From IMG/VR virus record IMGVR_UViG_3300020463_000082, positions 1 to 30,947 of that record: 30,947 nucleotides of DNA; one strand, given 5' to 3'. How positions within the stretch are numbered: position 1 is the stretch's first letter; every line of letters begins with the position of its first letter. The DNA comes from a virus. This document shows positions 11,201 to 18,058 of the stretch, piece after piece. A program made the translations under genes and the position numbers. The notes under the pieces are model-generated. The model saw nothing but the letters and a program-made list of their open reading frames with translations. It was not told the DNA's origin and searched no databases.

Positions 11201-14200
11201 GAAATGCTACAGCAGAATTATTAGAAAACTGGGCAATAAGAACTGCTGATTTTGGTGATACAAGAAAAAGAGAAACACTAGAATTTCAAATTACACCCGA
11301 TTTACTGACAACAAGTCCTCAACCTATTAGATTTACAGATGGGCTGAAACATGATGTGCTAAGTGATATAGTAATTGATATAGACAGTATTAGTCCATTA
11401 AAAGTTTACGACAGTGGAACAACTTTTAATACAAGATCCATAAACATTTATAAGAGTACTAGTGACGAATTGTTTGATAGTGATCTCAATAAAGCAGGAT
11501 TACCATTATTGTCAGAAAGTGACTACAGAGTAATCAACAAAGAAGACTTTACTCAGTTCCCAACTGAAGTAAAATCTGTATATGACCACAGCGGCAATTG
11601 GCAAAATATTGGACAATGGGATAGTACTATAAGTTATAAGTTTAATGAGAAGGTACTTTACAATGGTAGAAGTTGGGCAATGCTTGATGAAGATGGAAGC
11701 AGTGGGTTTAGTACAGCAAACGATCCTATTGATCTTTTAGGATCTAATCAACTTCCTGTAATACCTAGTGCAGGGCAAACTTTAATTATCGATGGTAATA
11801 CTATTACTCTATCAAAAACAGCAACAAGTCAAACTAGAAATACAATTACTGTAACAGGCAGTAACAATATATCTAATAGCAATGTTGTTACACATGGCTC
11901 TACAGTAATACTAGGTGAAAGTAGTACAAACAACACAACAATTACTTTTAGTAATAGTATTATAACTACAACCTTTAACGACATATCAAAAGTAGGTTCA
12001 ACTATTAATCCTTCGTTTACAGGTAGTGCTTCGTCGACTCTTATTATTGAAGGAACTACTATTACATTCTCTGATACAGTATCTAGTAGTTCAAATATTA
12101 CGGCACAAACAGCCTACGAAAATGCCTTTAATGCTAGTTGGATATCAAATCAGTCCGCTATTGGATCAACAGCTACTACAAGGATATCAAGAATTGAAGG
12201 TCTAAGAGCGGCTTATGTCGCGGCTAATAGTGCGGCGGCTTGGACAACTTGGATGCAAACATACTATACTAACAATGCAGGTCTTAACATAAGTCATCTA
12301 CTAACTGAGATTGGATTAGCTGGCGCTACAGCAACAGCGGCACAACTTTTACTGGATCAAGACTTGATTATTATTAATAATATTATGGGAACAAATTATG
12401 TAGGAACAAATGTAGCAAACGGTTCAGAGGTAGTTACACCATCTGATATTACAAATTCACAAGCGGCAATGAACAATGGTAGCTTTACTGCTAATATAGC
12501 TAACTATCTAAAAAGTGCATCAAACGCTTCAACTACGTTTACTGGTAATACAATAGTAACAACACAAAGCAGTACCAATTTTAAAGTTTATCAGTTGTCA
12601 GATATTGTACAAGAAATTAATGATGCAAGTATTAGTAATGTAACAGCAAGTGCAGATTCAAGTAGTAGACTAAAAATAACTAAAACTACAAATGATAATA
12701 CAATATCTTTTTCATTAAGTATTAGTGTAGGCACTCTTAATAATACAGTTGGATTTAACAGTGCTACAGAAACAATTAATAGCACAAGTTCTAGCACACA
12801 ATCTACACCAAATCTTACAATACAGCAAGTTGTAGATCAAATCAATGGAGCAGGGGTCAGTGGAGTAAGTGCTCAGTTAGGCACAAATAACAATTCATTA
12901 TTACAAATTAATTCAACACTGTCTAACTTGTTTGTTGGTAGCGGAACAGCAAATACTATAATTGGATTACCTACCGGGGTTGTACCAGCTACAGTAACAA
13001 CTGCAACATCATCTATAGGATTGAATATTACTGATATTGTAGAAAGAATTAATATTGCGGCTATAAGTGGAGTGACGGCAGTCAATCAATCTAATAAAGT
13101 TAAAATTACAAGCACTAACAGTACACTTGTAATTGGCGCCGGAACAGCTAACAGTACAATAGGTTTTACAGCCCAAACTTACAGTGCAACACAATCACAA
13201 GTTAGTGCAATATTTAACGCTTTAGTTGATGCAAATGGTGTTCCAGTATTCAAAGAACAAAGCAATGATCCAAATATTTTTAATATATGGGTAGCGGATG
13301 ATAGTGAGTTTGGCAATTACAACTTAGGATATCAAGTTTATCAAACTATGGACTTTGGTATGTACACTTATGATATTTGTGCAGGTGTAGTAAGTGCTGA
13401 CGAAGCACAGATAAAAGTAAGAAGACAATCAGGCGATACACAAGCACATAACTTATCAGTTGGAGATTACATACTGATTAGAGGCAGTGATAGTGTTCCT
13501 AACATTGATGGTATACATAAGGTAACAAGAACTGATACTGATACATCAATATTCTACATAGACGAGTTTATTGAAACAAACGGGCATGTGGGTAACATTT
13601 ATCCTCTGAGAAAAATGAGATTTAGCAGTTATGCAGATTTAGAAGCAAATAGACAAGACAAAGTAAATGGAGTTTTCAAATATAATTTTGCAGATGTAAG
13701 GCAAAACAATACAAGTAATCCAATTTATGCTTTTGTAGATGATGATGGTACAGGTGCTAGTGCAGTTTATAGTTGGCTAGGTACTTGGAGTGAAAATAAT
13801 GGTCATGTTGGTTCGTGGAATAAAATTAGAACTGGTATTAGGCAAGCAAGAAATGATCTGATCGAAAATATTAAACTTTATAATGCAGACACACAAACTA
13901 CTATAACAACCCTTGAAATATTTGATCCAGCAAAAGGAATACTATTTGGATTTTTAGATAATGAAATAGATTTTAAAATTACAAATGACATTGCAAACTA
14001 CAATTATAATAATATAGATGGTGAAGTCATTAACGTAGAAGCATGGGGAAGAAAATATATTGGAAGACGCTGGTGGAACACAAGCACATCTGTTTACTTA
14101 GATTATGAACAAGGTTCAATAGATTATCAACAAAATAATTGGGGTAGACTAGCTGATGGTGCAAGTGTTGACATTTACGAGTGGACAGCAAGTCCTGTAC

Positions 14201-16512
14201 TTCCAGAACAATGGAGTGACTTAGTTTCTTCAAAAGTTCAAGTAGATGGCAACGAAGCAAGCGGCGAAGTTTATGGTAATGTAATAAACGGACAAACTGT
14301 ATATAACTGGACTGAAGAAAACTATTACAATGATAAACGAAAGCAAACTGAAACAACTTATTACTTCTGGGTAAAAAATAAAACTTCTAGTATAAGAAAA
14401 AGTAATTATAATATACTTCAAGTAGCTCAGATAATAAACAATCCTGCTAATTTTAACCTTGCATGGGCGGCGCAAACAGGAAATGATACTATACTACTAT
14501 CAAACATTAGACCATTTGTATCAAACAGTACAGTAGCACAAGTAAATTTAAAAGTTACAAGTAATGCTAGTCCGATGCAAGAGTGGTTAATGTTAGCTGA
14601 AGGAGACCCAAATGCCACAGTACCAGAATACTTGCATATTAAAATGCGTGACAGTTTAGCAGGCTTTAACAGGTTTAGTATTGATAAACCATTTACAGCT
14701 TGGTCAAGCTCAACAGTTTATTCACAAGATGCAGTGGTAATAGAGAACAACGAGTATTATATTAGTTTGGTTTCGAACAATGCTAATCAACAACCTAATT
14801 TAGATTTAGATATGAGTCATTGGAGTAGGATATATGATTTCAACTTAGTTGAAAACACACAAAGTGATGATATTAGTATATGGAGAGGTCAGCCTGTACC
14901 AGATTTAAAACTACACAAGTACAATAGGTACGGACATCAAGTACGTCCAAGACAAAGTTTGTTTAGAAATTTAAAAGATGCTAGACAAAACTTTGTTCAT
15001 AGTGTAAACTCATTGTTAAGTGAAGTAAATGTTATTGACGAAATTAATAATTGGGAAAATGCATTTAGTACAACTTTTGTTGAAGGCAAAGTAACTTACC
15101 GAGTAAAAGACTATGTTAATCTCATTGATTGGCATCTTACTGAAAGAGACGATAACGGAAATATTACATATAGATTTAACCCAAATACAGTGGCTGATTT
15201 AGTTTATGATACATTCCAAGATTATTTAGAAGCAGGAGAGCCTGAGTCAGATGGCAGTTATGTATTAATTAAATCAACTAGTCCTGGAACAGATATTGAT
15301 AGAAGTGAAATGTACCACTTTACTGGAGGAACAGATAAACTAGTTTTTAAAGAAAAAGCGACAGTACAAATCAGTGAAGAAATGTGGAATCAAGCAAAGT
15401 TTGGACATGGATTTGATACAATTGGTTTTGATGTAACTCCTTTTGATAGTTGTAGTGATAACGTTATTGGTAAACTTATGGATCTACTTAGGACAGAAAT
15501 ATTCATAGGTAGACATCATGTTATGTACAATAAAATGTGGTTTAAACTATTATACAATGCAATATTACAAAACACAGCTAGCGATTTTGCATTCAAAACA
15601 ACTTATACACACCTAGGAGTAAAGAGACCATTGCTTACTGAAAAACAAAATTATCAAGAATACGATATACAAACTGTTGAAGATTTTGTTAAAGATATTA
15701 AACCATTCCATACAAAACTTCTAAGCAGTATGGAAAGCAATACTTTTGGTGAATCAACTAACATAGAAATAGACGAAGAACCTAGAACTGGTGTTATTAC
15801 TTTGAAGTATGAAGATCACAGCGTCAGAGAATGGGAAGGCGATACTGTATTACTTGGAGGTCAATTTGGTGTACCTCACAATACAAACTTAGATCAATCT
15901 CAATTCACAACTGCACAAGCTAGTTTTACTGATGAGTATAATGGAAACGTATTCCAGCAAACTGCACTAGAAGGTTGGGGCGAAGAGCTTGTACCGACAG
16001 ACTATACAGAGAATATTGCAATAACAGTACAAACAAATACAAGTGGTAGTACATATGACGCAGATACTAGAGCATTTAGAATGAGCATATATCAACCTAA
16101 CGATATACAGATTAGTAATGTTATTGATGACGCTCACAAAACAACACTAAGTAGTAGCGTAACAGCAACAGACACTACAATACCAGCGACAAGTCCAACG
16201 TTCTTTGATAATCCAACCGCAGAGCCTGGGGTTGTATATATAAATGGCGAAAGAATTGAATATGATGCAATAGACAATAATAATCTACTATATTGCACAA
16301 GAGGTACATTAGGAACAAGTGCAAAAGCACACACCGGCGGCTCAACTATAATACACAGTGGACCATCGACACGTATTCCAACGCTAGAAAAATTCTCACA
16401 TTATGGAGACGGATTACGTTTAGCATACAATGACAATGGTACAAGTCTTGCTTCAGCAGGAACTTCACCAGAACATGCGTTCATTAGAAATGCAGGCCCG
16501 GGATCGATATAA
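5227..16512 (+). CDS. Giant virion structural protein in the gp7 position of the baseplate
   Basis: 3761 aa in a single uninterrupted frame, over a third of the window. It directly follows gp6, where T4 has gp7 (1032 aa), so a baseplate wedge/periphery role is the best guess from synteny; I cannot align it to gp7. The N-terminal part (RVTELLPDILKTTVNKQFFD, about residues 28-47) and the WEMLGFNKKPTWW region (about 1335) resemble large virion proteins of marine T4-like phages. Carbohydrate-binding-like modules occur at about 465-513, 2131-2170 and 3159-3199. An SGYTS beta module lies at about 1516-1565. A Ser/Thr/Asn-rich beta-repeat region spans about 2175-2657, interrupted by a helical stretch (about 2300-2430). 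The C-terminal region has a helical block (IGKLMDLLRTEIFIGRHH) and a final module around YINGERIEYDAI / CTRGTLGT (3637-3705). There is no signal peptide and no recognisable enzyme motif. It may combine wedge, fibre-attachment and adhesive functions. Confidence 0.75.
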   Translation: MSERKPNPSLAPNISRPGESLEKTGTKRVTELLPDILKTTVNKQFFDSTFEQLLASGSLESIKHFVGETTGDDVRDAVPAITDNYLLDNRSNDPYQFQPGMVSKNQDNSISHTLAYDDLLRSFHYNEVDTNNHHKFLAELGYTLDLPINYDMFINYHRYYWVLDVMPPCELQFTSVFDMDTINGETSYTTPVMKNGKTLTLENGMRIKLAPHTVDRFTQTNSANTTFTATVQNGVVDSLRVYKNNAQQTITADYTYNATTGVVTFTTAPAVNEEIEIHTYYSYSTSGIYENDAILVVDGVGDPNGIVLTTQFSPGQYEGKQGKRVWCNITTYSAQEPSGFDEDQYSFDFRKFDLREHRMTTRDYTVEQRQSPDQSAWSRSNLWVHEETIKNVLIYQAVTDDVYTLDRYRAVRPIIEYKAKLEKFNFGKKHVVNVDHALESAIDPATVIVGQTDFNVFPIGFTTEWTSGQGYDFGEKVKVTSGSTPNLVITYWECVKAHGEERKPTHGENLEFWEQVTPVELENKDLIIFFNTTNSAYTNKIFTVNGVGSSITLTETYNFDGSNSATKLNAGEKILILNGYNITDKVLAGENVSNREAPLSGSEIHFDGTTWIHSQQKEHRSQGMKVQLYDVDLNKLDNVTQYPDSDFNGSTIFDFVHSTTSSFDTALGFNAEYVDYGNTPGLNFEAPLLSKKSTYVQQSNDGSKNQIKNIGGQYYYKDFVSGRYYNGWTADRFGQVVKKRIRKVITDPSVPLLVDVGHSKTVSDRYYNIFQESGALAISTQPTADVSDGRVTRVGGKLPTLFFFNDNTYTVSTHFPQAQIEFVNMDDSAIGNGILRTAGSGNSFNIVVTTPTVNSIKYRLVSDPANFGVIFFTTNANETNVEVRKNGKEFTNFTHTNDIVTINTGLILDDIYEFVFKSDANYSATGEGNFEVASTQLSNPLNQNFEKVSYGDLVRHLTSQMKSNPLFSGSLHGTNNYRNIVQTHDTGGLIKQQPFSTELANQLLVDNNTNPYSALQFTNANYNEFINKFKNKITQLHNSTEIDVPVYQLVDKTLEALNIGKNSSNSFANSQMAMYRDYKSFNGSWVLNQTPTFDLPEEVNTYDDTFNHVQVWIQIPDANGEHTWRGLVKDVDYTMDDYSVTVTMSGITFPGSGKNNIHIRWYKRGSVSFMPYSAVKLGMIKPFVPELRSDYSKDSTGTATDNVIIGHDGNVHVRNGTELYARTVVGFDPVDAGLWDLELRIYNNLNSNLDNVVNQSTYSPNAHRPAVYTWDEVNNTIRSEFNKYKSANNIVALNSTTYFDGSDKFTWNYSSVSPNIGGWRGIYHYFFRTDRPHTHTWEMLGFNKKPTWWDTNYSWTDATKRSALLYALEFGLISQPGVSETFDVDYSYKNYDWQNNTLVTLLGVLNDPITAGVCSTPTLEDRQKDFVFGDWGPVEAEWRRTSQGKIANIISFMRTRPLIALNNYFRTQRRIVKNLTGYDIPYIMDIAYKGLNSWSSTALTGSSNIGKIIESVNIVNPGSGYTSSPDVIVTDNFGNGGSVVVKVENGSVVGAKVNFQGVQYYNRPQLDLSTGNAVLDPILADDTKTYFDGLANAIIEFGNTYGTDANALAKRFNSISFRPIIKAGGFVKRNQQFILESSQDKGRVFIPEENVDTLLYTNKPSQEYFFGGIKVNKTANGYTINGYDNSLAYFNYYKPKTSTPGVTVSFEGITTVQVLRYNEYEDILSQLDYNTELKSIQEVYNFVNGYGHYLNTLGFSQQWRSSASNFVTWAVGSSTTELSLIPDSSRVTVNDGQDGYFDNIDKRYDGVYNIIDANGNQIRAYDVLIDRKSMEPDSETVFQVKDENTQIYGIRLYKVQLEHIFIFDNVTNFDDAIHDPTIFLAHKRIIWRGSRTKNWNGKLYSPGYIVNDNTILPNFDTTAREVDQYYGRTKTLGNKQISDIARFNAGYNRPEWSQKLDLDDDAVYEFVKGSYKYRGTNHTLSAFMRNNGLFDGNATAELLENWAIRTADFGDTRKRETLEFQITPDLLTTSPQPIRFTDGLKHDVLSDIVIDIDSISPLKVYDSGTTFNTRSINIYKSTSDELFDSDLNKAGLPLLSESDYRVINKEDFTQFPTEVKSVYDHSGNWQNIGQWDSTISYKFNEKVLYNGRSWAMLDEDGSSGFSTANDPIDLLGSNQLPVIPSAGQTLIIDGNTITLSKTATSQTRNTITVTGSNNISNSNVVTHGSTVILGESSTNNTTITFSNSIITTTFNDISKVGSTINPSFTGSASSTLIIEGTTITFSDTVSSSSNITAQTAYENAFNASWISNQSAIGSTATTRISRIEGLRAAYVAANSAAAWTTWMQTYYTNNAGLNISHLLTEIGLAGATATAAQLLLDQDLIIINNIMGTNYVGTNVANGSEVVTPSDITNSQAAMNNGSFTANIANYLKSASNASTTFTGNTIVTTQSSTNFKVYQLSDIVQEINDASISNVTASADSSSRLKITKTTNDNTISFSLSISVGTLNNTVGFNSATETINSTSSSTQSTPNLTIQQVVDQINGAGVSGVSAQLGTNNNSLLQINSTLSNLFVGSGTANTIIGLPTGVVPATVTTATSSIGLNITDIVERINIAAISGVTAVNQSNKVKITSTNSTLVIGAGTANSTIGFTAQTYSATQSQVSAIFNALVDANGVPVFKEQSNDPNIFNIWVADDSEFGNYNLGYQVYQTMDFGMYTYDICAGVVSADEAQIKVRRQSGDTQAHNLSVGDYILIRGSDSVPNIDGIHKVTRTDTDTSIFYIDEFIETNGHVGNIYPLRKMRFSSYADLEANRQDKVNGVFKYNFADVRQNNTSNPIYAFVDDDGTGASAVYSWLGTWSENNGHVGSWNKIRTGIRQARNDLIENIKLYNADTQTTITTLEIFDPAKGILFGFLDNEIDFKITNDIANYNYNNIDGEVINVEAWGRKYIGRRWWNTSTSVYLDYEQGSIDYQQNNWGRLADGASVDIYEWTASPVLPEQWSDLVSSKVQVDGNEASGEVYGNVINGQTVYNWTEENYYNDKRKQTETTYYFWVKNKTSSIRKSNYNILQVAQIINNPANFNLAWAAQTGNDTILLSNIRPFVSNSTVAQVNLKVTSNASPMQEWLMLAEGDPNATVPEYLHIKMRDSLAGFNRFSIDKPFTAWSSSTVYSQDAVVIENNEYYISLVSNNANQQPNLDLDMSHWSRIYDFNLVENTQSDDISIWRGQPVPDLKLHKYNRYGHQVRPRQSLFRNLKDARQNFVHSVNSLLSEVNVIDEINNWENAFSTTFVEGKVTYRVKDYVNLIDWHLTERDDNGNITYRFNPNTVADLVYDTFQDYLEAGEPESDGSYVLIKSTSPGTDIDRSEMYHFTGGTDKLVFKEKATVQISEEMWNQAKFGHGFDTIGFDVTPFDSCSDNVIGKLMDLLRTEIFIGRHHVMYNKMWFKLLYNAILQNTASDFAFKTTYTHLGVKRPLLTEKQNYQEYDIQTVEDFVKDIKPFHTKLLSSMESNTFGESTNIEIDEEPRTGVITLKYEDHSVREWEGDTVLLGGQFGVPHNTNLDQSQFTTAQASFTDEYNGNVFQQTALEGWGEELVPTDYTENIAITVQTNTSGSTYDADTRAFRMSIYQPNDIQISNVIDDAHKTTLSSSVTATDTTIPATSPTFFDNPTAEPGVVYINGERIEYDAIDNNNLLYCTRGTLGTSAKAHTGGSTIIHSGPSTRIPTLEKFSHYGDGLRLAYNDNGTSLASAGTSPEHAFIRNAGPGSI
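6619..6765 (+). other. Carbohydrate-binding-like module 1 in the giant protein
   Basis: Residues W465 to W513 show the W-x(n)-Y-x(2)-G-x(2)-V-x(n)-Y-W-E-C-x(n)-P-x(n)-W spacing of small CBM5/12-like (chitin-binding type 3) modules: EWTSGQGYDFGEKVKV, then ITYWECVKAHGEERKPTHG, then FWEQV. Comparable spacings recur twice later in the same protein. Binding specificity cannot be read from the sequence. Confidence 0.45.
12589..13197 (+). repeat. Three tandem beta repeats in the giant protein
   Basis: Residues about 2455-2657 hold three repeats of 59-75 aa starting at 12589, 12814 and 13021. Each opens with a DIV/VVxxIN helix-like motif (LSDIVQEINDASISNVTA, IQQVVDQINGAGVSGVSA, ITDIVERINIAAISGVTA), followed by strands such as LxIxST and a TVGF/IIGL/TIGF end. 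Repeats 2 and 3 share VGSGTANTIIG / IGAGTANSTIG. The pattern resembles repeats in phage fibres and flagellar cap-like proteins and probably forms an extended spacer. Confidence 0.6.
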
Positions 16513-16515
16513 ATA
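16508..16515 (+). promoter_or_regulatory. T4-type late promoter box TATAAATA
   Basis: An exact TATAAATA overlaps the stop codon of the giant gene (TAA 16510-16512) and is followed by CATTA, close to the T4 late consensus. By T4 spacing, transcription would start near 16521, 13 bases before the favoured ATG at 16534, leaving a short leader with the ribosome site GGAAAGAG. It probably drives late expression of the three tail/fibre genes. Confidence 0.7.
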
Positions 16516-16533
16516 CATTAAATGGAAAGAGCT

Positions 16534-17136
16534 ATGAGTTTAGACAAGATAAATGATACATCACTAATAGGAATTGAGGGACATATTAAGATATGGGATC
16601 CAGAGTCTGGCGAAATTCTAGTGAAAAGAAGAAATGCTATTAATTATGAAAACATGAGTATTGCCCTTGCAAGTTTACTTGCAAATGAAAGTGGTAACAC
16701 AGGTTCACATCAGATAGCTACAATGAGATTTGGAAACGGCGGTACAACTATCGACGGACTAGGAAATGTTACATACAAAGCAACTAATACAAATAGTGCA
16801 AGTGGTGCATTATATAATCAAACATTTAGTCAAGCAGTTGACGAAGCCGTTAGTGGTAGTGCATTAAACGGTACAGAAATTAGTCACACAGCACCAAATA
16901 CATTTACAGACGTTATAACAACATGCACGTTAGATTACGGTAGTGTTACAGGACAAGACGCTACCGACACAGCTACTAACATGGACGGAACATATGTATT
17001 TGATGAATTGTCAATATACAGTGGCAACAACGATTTGTTGACACATGTAGTCTTTCACCCAGTTCAGAAAAGTGCAAACAGAAAGATTCAGGTAATTTAT
17101 ACATTAAGAATTAGATCAAGTTTTGCAGACTTGTAA
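16534..17136 (+). CDS. Putative virion/tail structural protein
   Basis: 200 aa from the ATG at 16534, which has GGAAAGAG just upstream. An in-frame ATG at 16522 would add four residues but lacks room for a ribosome site on the late transcript. The N-terminal segment, LIGIEGHIKIWDPESGEILVK followed by NAINYENMSIALASLLAN, resembles a family of small virion proteins I recall from cyanophages. The rest is beta-rich with a FDELSIYSG strand and a C-terminal VIYTLRIRSSF. There is no signal peptide or enzyme motif. It lies between the baseplate giant and fibre-type genes and directly after a late promoter, fitting a minor tail or fibre-attachment component. The exact role is unknown. Confidence 0.6.
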   Translation: MSLDKINDTSLIGIEGHIKIWDPESGEILVKRRNAINYENMSIALASLLANESGNTGSHQIATMRFGNGGTTIDGLGNVTYKATNTNSASGALYNQTFSQAVDEAVSGSALNGTEISHTAPNTFTDVITTCTLDYGSVTGQDATDTATNMDGTYVFDELSIYSGNNDLLTHVVFHPVQKSANRKIQVIYTLRIRSSFADL

Positions 17137-17146
17137 GGAATAAGAA

Positions 17147-18058
17147 ATGCCATATACAATAGATTATAGTCAAAGTAGTAAAACAGCAATAGTTGTTAAT
17201 GACGGTACAATAGATACTAGTACGAGTATTGGACTTATAGGTAAAAACTATACTCGTTTTGGTGAAATACTAAATGAAAACATGTTGCACTTGTTGGAAA
17301 ATTTTTCTAACACAACTGCTCCAACAAATCCAACTGAAGGACAACTTTGGTATGATACAGCTAACAGTCAACTTAAAATATACGATAATGGTGTGTGGTC
17401 AACTATACTTTCAGGTGCTGGGACAACAAAGATAGAATTTAGAAATAGAAAAGATACTGGCGGTAATTATCATAAAACAATAGAAATGATAGTTGATGCA
17501 AATATTGTCCACATAACTACAGATGATACTACAGCTTGGACACCTCATGCAGATGAAAAACTAGAGGATGGTGTAACAGCATTAAGCACACAGTTTCCGA
17601 GTATAGCGGCTGGTATTACTATGAATAATACTACAAACTATAAGTTTAGAGGTTTAGCTACTAGTGCAGAGTATGCTGACCTTGCTGAAAGATATGAAGC
17701 AGATGCAGAGTATGAAGCAGGTACAGTGGTTAAGCTAGGTGGTGACAAAGAAATTACTCAAACACTGCAAGTAGAAGATGATGATGTATTTGGAATCATT
17801 AGTACTAATCCAGGTTTTGAAATGAACGCAAGTGCAGGCACAGATGCTACACATCCTTTTGTAGCACTAGCAGGTAGAGTTCCATGTAAAGTAATTGGAA
17901 GAGTAGCTAAAGGTGATAGACTAATATCTAGTGCAATCCCAGGACATGCAGTAGCACACAAAGAGGTTCCGGGATGGACTGTAGTGATCGGAAGAGCATT
18001 AGAATCAAAAAATACAGACGAAGCTGGAACAATTGAAGTAGTTGTGGGAGCGAAGTAA
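17147..18058 (+). CDS. Tail-fibre-type structural protein
   Basis: 303 aa, preceded by AAGGAATAAGAA 10 bases after the previous stop. The N-terminal 90 residues contain LIGKNYTRFGEILNENMLHLLENF followed by GQLWYDTANSQLKIYDNGVW, the 'GqLWyDTtn...lkvyd' segment common in phage fibre proteins that begin with attachment repeats. The C-terminal half (from about 165) reads KFRGLATSAEYADLAERYEA, AEYEAGTVVKLGG, VFGIISTNPGF, then ALAGRVPCKVIG and KGDRLISS. This beta-rich fold recurs at the ends of phage fibres and appendages and resembles Peptidase_G2-like appendage domains, but no catalytic residues can be assigned. The DYAE-type segment is typical of a region just before a trimeric tip. It is likely part of the host-contact apparatus; no intramolecular-chaperone (S74) motif is visible. 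Confidence 0.65.
   Translation: MPYTIDYSQSSKTAIVVNDGTIDTSTSIGLIGKNYTRFGEILNENMLHLLENFSNTTAPTNPTEGQLWYDTANSQLKIYDNGVWSTILSGAGTTKIEFRNRKDTGGNYHKTIEMIVDANIVHITTDDTTAWTPHADEKLEDGVTALSTQFPSIAAGITMNNTTNYKFRGLATSAEYADLAERYEADAEYEAGTVVKLGGDKEITQTLQVEDDDVFGIISTNPGFEMNASAGTDATHPFVALAGRVPCKVIGRVAKGDRLISSAIPGHAVAHKEVPGWTVVIGRALESKNTDEAGTIEVVVGAK

Noticed and set aside
5227-16512. The giant frame as an assembly artefact joining several genes
   Set aside because: The frame is uninterrupted, composition is even, and start and stop junctions fit the neighbouring genes; no internal ribosome site/start pair with a conserved domain boundary stood out.
16522-16533. ATG at 16522 for the first tail/fibre gene
   Set aside because: It lies about one base after the predicted late transcription start and has no ribosome site; the ATG at 16534 has GGAAAGAG. 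It remains possible as a leaderless start.
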